Below are positions 55,900-64,000 of a DNA stretch of 64,000 nt, in pieces. Both the position numbers and the translations under genes were made by a program. Numbering within the stretch: position 1 is the stretch's first letter; the number at the start of each line of letters is the position of its first letter. Source of the DNA: Stereocaulon alpinum. Lineage: Eukaryota; Ascomycota; Lecanoromycetes; Lecanorales; Stereocaulaceae. The notes below the pieces were generated by a model. The model ran no database searches and had not been told where the DNA came from. It saw nothing but the letters and a program-made list of their open reading frames with translations. The stretch is from positions 19,431 to 83,430 of the forward strand of contig JAEUBA010000112.1 of NCBI GenBank assembly GCA_018257865.1, given 5' to 3'.

Positions 55900-58800
55900 A
55901 TAACGCAACCAGCTACTGAAGAGGACGAGGGAATAATAACACCGTTAGGAATCATCCTTAAGGACCCTAAAAAGTCGTTAGCCGCCGCCTTAGATATATT
56001 TATTAAGTAGATAATAAGCTATTACTAAAACTACGAAGAAGAAGGATACGACCTATAGATAAACTTCCTCTAAGACTTTAGCGATTAGGACGAAGCCTTA
56101 TTTAAGAAGGTAGAGAAAGGGTTACTATAAGACCTTAGGAATATACTCTTCGACCGCGACGTCTATATACCTAAGGATAAGACCTACGTCTATAAGCACC
56201 TAGTAAGACTAGTAGACTAACTATAGTCTAATTAGCCTATAGACGTATTAAAGCTAGTAAAGAAGTCTAACGCTAACTCTACTAGTAACTCTAACACGCC
56301 TAGTACGCCCGCCTTAGGAAATAATTTTAATACACCTAGTACGCCTACCTTAGGTAACTCTAATATACCTAGCACGCCTACCTTATTTAAAATTAAAATA
56401 CTAACTAGGACTGCCCTAATTAATAGCGTTAAGATTTATAACGCTATCGCTAATTACTAAGAGTAAGGCCTTTCCTAAGAGCTTACCGCGTTAACTAAGC
56501 TCTATATAGAAGAGATAAAGTATAATAGAAGAAATAACTCCTTTAACTATAAGCTAAATATATTCTTAGCCACCGCCTCTAACGCTAGGATACTATTAAC
56601 TAGGCTCTATATAGCTCTTCGGTATATACTTAATAGCGATATACTTAATTTCTACTTTAATAACTAGTCTTCCTTTTCGTCGATAAACCTAGACTCCCTA
56701 TAGCTTACCTTTAAAGGAAATTTCGAAGGAAGAGAATACTAAATCGCCCGCCTTAATAAATAGAATAGCGTATCCTTATAACTATTTATTAACTATAATA
56801 AAGATAAGACCCTAACGGAGTACCTAAATACTATAGTATTTAGACTAAGAGAGCTATAATATAGTCTAGATAAGAGCCTTTATAGGGATAGCTTTATCTA
56901 CTAGAAGATAATTACTACTTATAAGTCTATATCTACCTACGAGATCGTCTACCGAAAACTACTAGATACTATATAAAACCTTATCTAAGACCTCTAATTA
57001 TCTATAGCCTTATAAAACCGCCGCAGCGTCTTATCGCTAAGCGAAATAATATATATAGACCGTCGCTACCGCAACCGTAAATCTAGCAGTCGTAACTGCG
57101 AATCTAGTAGTTATAGCTAATCAAGATATCTAAGTAAGCTAAGATATAACTCCAATAATTCTAACTACGACTATAATTTAACGAATAAAAAGCGATACTT
57201 TATCTATAAGAAGGAAGGATATTAGTTAACTAATTACCCTAAGGAAGAACGCTAACGCAGCTTTAAGTAATACCTTACTAACGTTAAAGGCGAAAAAGAA
57301 GAAGATAGCGAAGGTAGTACTATTAAAGATACTACTAACAATCCAGCTAATTAAGATAACGATAAATCTTTCCTAATATCTATAGGTACTATTAACGGTA
57401 AGGCTGTATACTAAAAGCTGGCTAATTAGGCTACTTTATATACCGTTACTAAGGCGCTATCTATCTAGGATAATATTAATATTAATATCTAGGGAGAAGC
57501 AACTCACCGCCCCGCTAAAAGATACGGCGATAGCTACTTCTACGGCCTTATAATCGATACTAGCGCTACCTATAACTCGTTAGTAGGCTATAGCTAATAC
57601 TTAGCACTGCGGCGTAAGCAAAATATTAATATTAACACCGATAAGGCTAGCAGCGCTAGATTCAAATTCGGTATTAGCGAAACCTTATTAAAAGGTACCG
57701 TTACCATCGATTTACTAATTAGCGTTATCGAATTCTATATTATCGACGCTAATACGCTATTCCTTCTCTGCCTACGAGACCTTAACTAGGCAGGTTTTTA
57801 TTTTAATAATCTAACTAACTACTTAGTTAGCAGTAATAGGTAAGTCCCTATCGTAAGGCTATATAGTTATCTATTCCTTATATAGGGATCGTCGCTATCC
57901 TACGCCTATATTAATACCTATACTAATAACGGTGTTATAAGTAGCTAATTAATAGAGTAGGATCTCTAACGCCTATACCGCTGCTTTAGCTATCTATTAA
58001 TAACACGCCTAGTACGCTTGCTAAAGCGCTTTAGCTACCGTTTCGACTAAGACGCTATTAACCGACTGGGTAAGTTCTACTTAACTTACTAGAAATATAG
58101 AAGATCGCTAGGAAGGTTTAAATTTACTATTAAAAACAACCTGCAATTTAATTACTCAGTAATAATTAATATTATATATCTTAATAGCCCTACGGTCCTA
58201 GTCCTATATACTATCGACGAGGCTACGCGTTTCCAAACCGCCCGCTTTCTTAAGGATATTTTAGCGGAGACGGTCTAGGATACGCTAAGGGCCTACTAGA
58301 TTAATACTTATATTAGATTACTAGATATACTAGTCTATAACGCTAGTAAGTAATTTATTAGTACCGAATTCGCCTCTAAGGTAAAAGGGATAGTAATTAA
58401 ATTAAAATACGTCCCTATTAAGGTATACTACTTAGTTAGCCTAGTTAAACGCTACTACGCACCTCTTAGACGTGCTTATAATATTATCTGAGAAGACCTG
58501 CTACTACTAGGTAAGCAATTCGTCTTATAAATTGCTATTAAGGTAATTAATAATACCGCTAGACCTAATAGACTAATACCTATACTACTTCTATTTAGTA
58601 CGTTTCTAAAGCTTACTAAATTAGACCCTATATACCTATTAATTACGGAACGAGGTAAGGCTATTAAACGCGTAATAAAAGAAGTATTAGAATTATTAGT
58701 AAAAAGAGACGTTACTAAAGCCTTACGCCACCGCAATAGTCTATAAAGCGACGCAATTCTAGATACTCCTATTAGCAGTAACGTCCTAGTATAGCGAGAA

Positions 58801-60700
58801 GGTAAAGGATAGAAAGGGCCCTACTAACTACTCGCTATAGACAACTAAGCTTATATAGTTAAACTTAGTAGTAGCCCTATAACCTTTCGAATTATATTAG
58901 TTAAGCCTTACTTAGTCGAATTAACTAATAAAACGCCTCCTATAACTTAAGTAGACCTACCTACCGAAGAAGCTACTACTATACGTTAAAATCTATAGCG
59001 ATAGCGACACCTACCTACCCGCTACACTTACCTTACTAAGAAGGAATAATTAGATATTAAGCTATTAATAAAGCTACGGTTAGAAGGCGCTATTCGCTTA
59101 CTAAATAGCCTATTTATCGACTCCCGCTAAAAAGAAATTAACGGACTTATTGCTAAAAGAGTCTTTAAGATTATTAGTAAGTAAGATATACCGCCGTATA
59201 CTCGTATCTTCAGCTGCCGATTCGTCGATAATATTAAGTAGGATAGCGCTATACTATTCGAAAAGTCTAGGCTAGTCGTCTAAGCCTATAATAATAAAGG
59301 TAAGAAGGAGGTACTAATATAGTTACTAACGATTTAACGCGCTAGCTAGCGCCTTATCGTTTACCTTGCTATAATTCTACTACGTAACCTCTGCGTACGC
59401 GATATCTCGTAAGCTTATATATAGTCAACTTTAGTACTAAGCCGCCTAGTCTATATAAAACCGCCGTAAGGCACTAACTTAGGAGATAATATACTAAAAG
59501 TAGTCCGCCCGCTATATAGCGTCCTAGAGGCAGGGACGTATTAGTTTAGGACCTACTATAACTACTATACTAAAAAGCTAGGCCTTACTATCTCCTTATT
59601 TAATCCCTGCCTTATATTCTCTGAGCAGGCGATTATTAGCCTGTAGACTAATAACTTACTATTCTGCGGGATAACCGAATACTTAGAGCTAGAAGAAAAA
59701 GTATAACTTAATATAAGCTTTCTAGCAAAGCTAATTAAAAAGCTAGATAATAAAAAAGACCTCTAATTTAACGGTACTACTATCTCTACTAACGGCGATA
59801 CTACTATTTCTAGTAACGGCGACATTCTAAAGCTCTCCTAGTAACGGCAGTGTAGTAAAATCAACACAATCGACACCGCTAGCGATATTAAATCGTAATA
59901 TATTAAGGAAAGGGCTTAAGGCGCCTATATAGCCTCTATATATTAACTAGAGATAGCCTTTACCCTATCTAAAGTAGCCTAAATTACTCAGCTAGTAAAA
60001 GAAGACGCTGATTAGTTAAGTAAATAGTTAAATTAGTAAAAGGAGAACTACCGTTAAGGTCTATAATTCGTTAAGCTTACTCTAAAGAAGTTAAAGTTAC
60101 TAGTCTTTATTAATATAGCCTTCGCTAATAACGCCGACCTTAGCTCTTAGATTAGGTACGTTATTATCCTTACTAACAAGTAATAGCTAGATAAATCGAC
60201 TATTAATATTAGCAGTAATATTATCTACTAGAGTAGTACTAAATATAAAAGAGTTATAAGATCGGTACTAGCTTTAGAGCTATATATAATAGTAGTAGGG
60301 TTTAATATTACTACTACCCTATAATCTACTATTAAGGGTATTACTTAGTTAAAGATACTACTAATTCTATATACTAACTCCTACTCCCTATACGACTGTA
60401 TTATACGCCTTAGTACTACCGCTAAGAAACGCCTAATAATTAATATAATAGGACTGCGGCAGTCCTATAAGAGAAGGGAAATTAATAAGGTGCGGTAGAT
60501 TAATAGTAATTATAACCTAGTAGACGCTATAACTAAGGAGCGCTACTACTAAGCGCTAAAATAATTAGTAGATAGTAACGCTATTAAGTTAAAGATAAAC
60601 GCTTAGGTAGAAAGAGAAGCTATAATCTAACTAATTAGATTATAACGTTACTTAGCCTTATAGGCCCGTTTCTATACTAGCTAATTACTAGATTTGGCGT
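55900..60700 (+). pseudogene. Copia gag-pol remnant (protease, integrase, RT, RNase H)
   Basis: The polyprotein can be followed through many TAG/TAA codons, most at positions where Gln or Trp would be expected. The order protease, integrase, reverse transcriptase, RNase H is diagnostic of Ty1/copia. A reverse transcriptase phrase (KSRLVV-x-AYN, then ISxAYIxSTLV) lies around 59,265-59,440. The first third (about 55,950-57,300) is gag-like, with a basic Arg/Ser-rich region near 57,050. Confidence 0.85.
56293..56395 (+). repeat. Three-copy 33-36-bp tandem repeat in the gag region
   Basis: Units start near 56293, 56329 and 56362 and read as NTPSTPALGN / NTPSTPTLGN / NIPSTPTLF. Confidence 0.75.
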
Positions 60701-60740
60701 TAATTAGCACTGTTTTTTCGACTTTCTAAAACTTTACTAG

Positions 60741-60945
60741 TATCGGAATAATATTACTCCGCTCCGTAATAAGCGGCTTAGCGCCCGCTCCTAGATAAAA
60801 TACTATAGCTTAGCTAGCTAGATTTAAACAATCCCTAGTTTACTAAGCCTAATAGATACCCTGCTAATTAGGTTATCTAGGGCAGGTAATAGGGGATTAA
60901 GCTACCTACTAATCGGTATAACCTAGCAGCTAGGTTCTACCGATA
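60741..60945 (+). repeat. 3' LTR of the copia element (RIP-mutated)
   Basis: 205 bp, same length as the 5' LTR. It differs at ten positions, all C-to-T or G-to-A relative to the 5' copy. Its ends read TATCGG...CCGATA. Confidence 0.92.
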
Positions 60946-60950
60946 TATAG

Positions 60951-61552
60951 TAGTATTAATATAAGTTACTTCCTTAAGACTATATAGATATCGCTAATTA
61001 TATATAGGATAATACTAATAAAGAGATAATTATTAATATACTAATAGTATTATAAGGTAAGAAGCGTCCCTTTTTACTATCCTCTATTATTAATCCTACT
61101 AAGTCTAAGACTAGTACGCGTAAGAATAAGAAGAAGAAGCCGTAATATTAGGTATAATAGCGATAGTAGGGTATAATTAAATATCTTTAAGACTACTCGC
61201 CCTTAGTATACTATTATAATACTACTCTAAGGTCTAATCTAAGGCTTATATATTATATTACTATCGCTACTAACTATATTTTTATTATTAATATTTTTTA
61301 AAGTTATAAATATTAACTTATAGGTAGTAAAGTAGTATATATTAAAGAGTAGTATAGAATACGCCTACTTTTCTAATAATAGAATTATCTAACTAATTAA
61401 CTAATCCTTTCTATATAGTATTACTCTATATAGTCTCTAGCTACTTAGGTATTTCTAATACGGCTAGGCTAATACCGCTACTACTAAGTCTACTACTATT
61501 AACTATAGGCCCTCCGTAACCTATATTTCTATATATACTTAATAGCGGTATA
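60951..61552. other. RIP-mutated stretch right of the copia element
   Basis: Probably the continuation of the element into which copia inserted. An Arg/Lys-rich segment is readable near 61,110-61,140. Nothing else is identifiable. Confidence 0.35.
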
Positions 61553-61890
61553 GATTACTAAGTACTTACTACGTAGTACTTAGCTATATCTTAGCTACTA
61601 ACTAAGGCGCTAGTAAAGTATAAGGACCTCTATAGTAATACGTATATATATACTTATTAGTATATATTATAGGCGGGCCTTACCTACCGCTAGCTAGGGC
61701 GGAGACTATATAATAGTAGGGTAGATTATTAAGTACTTACTTAGTAGTACTTTAACTAAGGCGCTAGTAATATATAAGGACTCCTATAGTAATACGTATA
61801 TATATACTTTTATAGGTATATATTATAAGCGGGCCTTCCCTACCGCTAGCTAAGGCGGAGACTTAGACTATATAATAGCGGGGTAGAATT
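61553..61890 (+). repeat. Imperfect tandem duplication (about 145-171 bp)
   Basis: The segment starting GATTACTAAGTACTTACT (61553) recurs at 61724 (GATTATTAAGTACTTACT). Both copies continue with AAGGCGCTAGTAA (61614 and 61758) and GCGGGCC..ACCGCTAGCTA. A deletion of about 27 bp separates the copies. Confidence 0.7.
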
Positions 61891-63090
61891 ATAACCCGCC
61901 TAGCTACTTATAGACGTAGGATAGTATATAGAAGGAGGGCGGGAGGCTAGTAGGAGGTTATCTTACCTATAGGGAGTAGTTAGCGCAGTCTACTATATAT
62001 TATTAGTAGAGATAATAAGTATTTCACCTATTTCCGGCGGCGATATATATAGTAGCGGTAGATAACGGCGTATAGTTCTAACTACTAGTAATAGTTTATC
62101 TTTCTTACTATAATAGAAAATCGGCAATTGGGACCCTATAGATCTCCCGAGCTATTCTAACTAATGGTTTTTAAAAGAATTAAGATACTAAGACTCTATC
62201 AACTATCAAAATATCTTTATTTTTTTGTATTATACGCACTTAGAACTTTACCTATATAATATTATCTACTCGACTATATATTATAACACTTTTTATACAC
62301 TTTCTAATAACGCCGGAATTATTAAAATTAATATAGTTTTAACGAAGTTTTACTCTAATTAATATTTTCTATACTGGTTCTTCCTATACGGATCTATTCC
62401 GCCTAGGGTTTATTATTTTTAATACCTATACTTCTTAGTCCTTTTTTTATTACTCTATAGATTATTTCTATATATATAGCTAATAATATCCTACTATTAG
62501 TAATATCTTAATCTAATCCTACTTATCCTATTATAGATAAGCTGTACCTTACGCGAAAGCTATAGAATTAGAAACGCCCTAACTACGTCCTTAATAAGTC
62601 TACTCCTACCGATTTATCCCTACTAACTCTATTACCTCTAAAGAGGCCTTATACAGCTCCTACTAAGCGTAGCAATACTATTAATAGTAGGATAAGAGGT
62701 AGGATATAACTTAGGGCTAGTAGAAAGACTAAGGCTACCCCTAACTAACCTCTACGCGAAAATACCGTCCCTTCCCCTAAGAGCCCTTCCCTAGCGATAG
62801 CTTAACTATAGATAAGCGCGCAGACAGTCCTTAGTAAGCGCGATAATAATATAAACGGTAGTAACTAAGGTAATATAAGAGATAGAGTAGGGAGGAAGTA
62901 GAGGGTAGCTTTAAATACTTATAATCTAAATACTATACTAAGGGATATAGAGCCTAAGAACTATTTAGGTTAGCTTTTTTAATATCTATCCTATAACTCC
63001 TATCTTCGTAGCTATTCGGCGATACAGCGTAATAGTACCCCTATTAATCTAAGGTTATAGGTAGTAATCTCGTAAAGAGTCCCTCTACTA
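61891..63090. other. Degraded repeat sequence with a less-mutated island
   Basis: Stop-rich RIP-mutated sequence. The island at about 62,060-62,350 keeps CpA and TpG dinucleotides and may mark an element boundary. Protein-like low-complexity reading resumes after 62,500. Confidence 0.35.
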
Positions 63091-63099
63091 GCTCCTACT

Positions 63100-64000
63100 C
63101 TAAAAGATATTACTAGGTTAGCGCCTACTAAGTTTATAGATATTAACTTAATTACTCCCCTACCTAAACTAGTATACTCTAAGCGTACTCTATACTACTA
63201 CGCCTACTAGGAACGAACTATAGAAGACTATAGCCTAAACTACCCTAGTCGCCGGTGTAGCCTATATCAGTTAAGGAATAGGGCTATATTCTAGTTATAT
63301 AGGGACCTAGCTGCGGCTAAAGACGTAAAGCTTTTTATAATTAATAAAGGTTTCTATAATACGTCTAATACCTACCCCTACTATACTACTTAGTCTTAGC
63401 CTGCAGAACGTAGGCCTAATAATTAGTAGCTATACTATAATAATAGGAAGAATAATTAGCTACCGCCTAATTAATTATATAAGCTGGAAGAGGTCGATCT
63501 ATTACCTAATAGATCGGAAAAGGACCGTAAGCTTATAGCGCGTAAAATAAATAACTTACTCTATAAAATTAAAAACGTCCTAGTAGATAGGTACCCTATA
63601 CGCCGTAGGACTACTTATAGTAAAGAGTTTATTTAAAATATTATTAGCTATAATAATAGCCTCTCCTTTACTAGTAAGGTAGCTAATAATATCGACTTTA
63701 ACGTAGGCCGCACTACGTTCTAAATCTAGGGGTTAGTCTACTATTATATAGGGCCTCTTATACTAGATAATAGCGAATAGGCGAAGTTTGCTTAAATCTA
63801 TACCCTAGACGGTATATAGGAGTAACTAGATACTTAGTAGTACTATTTAGGGGGTATAGATCTAGCTACCCTTACTCAGCTATAGTATATCCTACGTACT
63901 ATTAATCTATATACTTAAGGTTTTAAGACTTGCTTCGATTATATAAAGGAGGATAAGGAAAGATATCTAATTAAGATAATAAGTATACGTATTTAGCAGC
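63100..64000 (+). pseudogene. RIP-degraded Helitron-type protein, N-terminal part, truncated by window end
   Basis: Reading through stops gives an Arg/Ser-rich start, then the Helitron-like N-terminal domain order: VYYYIGPL near 63,737, AKFAxIYTLDGIxExLD near 63,782, YYLGGIDLATLTQL near 63,843, and a YILRTINLYTxGFK segment near 63,890. This domain precedes the Rep and helicase parts in fungal Helitrons. Those parts would lie beyond the window. Many stops show that this copy is dead. Confidence 0.7.

Larger units (their letters stand above)
55567..60950 (+). mobile_element. Ty1/copia LTR retrotransposon, complete but RIP-inactivated
   Basis: Two 205-bp LTRs (55572-55776 and 60741-60945) flank 4.96 kb. 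The outer ends read TGTCGG...CCGACA in the 5' LTR. A 5-bp target duplication TATAG lies at 55567-55571 and 60946-60950. The inside shows, in copia order, a gag-like part with a tandem NTPSTP repeat, a protease segment (LIIDTSATYN, about 57,549), an integrase core (YTIDEATRFQTARFL, about 58,200), reverse transcriptase (about 59,150-59,600) and RNase H (FINIAFANNADLSS, about 60,100). Every part contains stops, so it cannot move on its own. The primer-binding site after the 5' LTR was not recognised. Confidence 0.9.
51600..64000. repeat. AT-rich RIP-mutated isochore of degraded transposons
   Basis: From about 51,600 the composition changes abruptly. TpA becomes dominant, CpA and TpG become rare, and TAG/TAA stops fill every frame. 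This is the known product of repeat-induced point mutation (CpA to TpA) acting on repeated DNA in Pezizomycotina. Protein-like phrases of several transposon classes can still be read through the stops. No intact gene is present. Short islands that retain CpA/TpG occur at about 55,570-55,940 and 62,060-62,350. Confidence 0.93.

Noticed and set aside
58476..58736. Minus-strand 86-codon frame in the AT-rich block
   Set aside because: It is the antisense of the copia integrase region; chance opening in RIP-mutated DNA.
51600..64000. CRISPR array or prokaryote-type operon
   Set aside because: No regularly spaced short repeats; the organism is a fungus and the repeats are transposon-derived.

Overview
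The window looks like a filamentous ascomycete, most likely a Dothideomycete (Pleosporales-type). Genes are compact with short introns (mostly 46-70 nt, GT-AG, CTAAT/CTGAT-like branch sites). The predicted proteins are typical of filamentous ascomycetes: a trypsin-like protein, a 2OG-Fe(II) oxygenase, PSO2/SNM1, LSm2, a GPI cell-wall protein and a GH26-like enzyme. The last 12.4 kb is an AT-rich block in which CpA and TpG are rare, the signature of repeat-induced point mutation (RIP). The species cannot be named from sequence alone.

Layout. 0.3-9.7 kb: a secreted FAD oxidoreductase, a large trypsin-like protein, a 2OG-Fe(II) oxygenase (-), a 0.5-kb TA-flanked MITE and an aldo-keto reductase. 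11.2-17.2 kb: a gene joining a kelch propeller to a retropepsin-like domain, a Pro-rich secreted protein (-), and a PHS-family MFS transporter (-). 17.2-25.4 kb is gene-poor and holds a Cys/His-tailed hypothetical protein and a small conserved fungal protein. 25.4-37.2 kb is the densest part: a conserved hypothetical, a CorA-type transporter, a glutaredoxin-like/SH3BGR-type protein, LSm2, PSO2 and an F-box/Cys-rich protein. 38.7-50.3 kb: a secreted M35-like protein without the zinc motif, a polytopic membrane protein, a GPI-anchored protein, a MYND finger protein, a GH26-like glycosidase and an ankyrin-repeat frame broken by TAG codons.

From about 51.6 kb to the end the sequence is an AT-rich isochore of degraded mobile elements. 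I recognise a DDE integrase gene remnant, a complete 5.37-kb Ty1/copia element (205-bp LTRs, TATAG target duplication) nested in an older element, a tandem duplication, and the N-terminal part of a Helitron-type protein running off the end. All ten differences between the two LTRs are C-to-T or G-to-A changes confined to the 3' LTR.

The genes form no obvious operon-like or biosynthetic cluster. The transcribed half mixes housekeeping functions (LSm2, PSO2, CorA, phosphate/MFS transport) with secreted or surface proteins, as expected at the edge of a transposon-rich compartment. Exon structures were inferred by hand from splice signals and frame, without transcript data. Several intergenic stretches contain only short open frames and are described as such.
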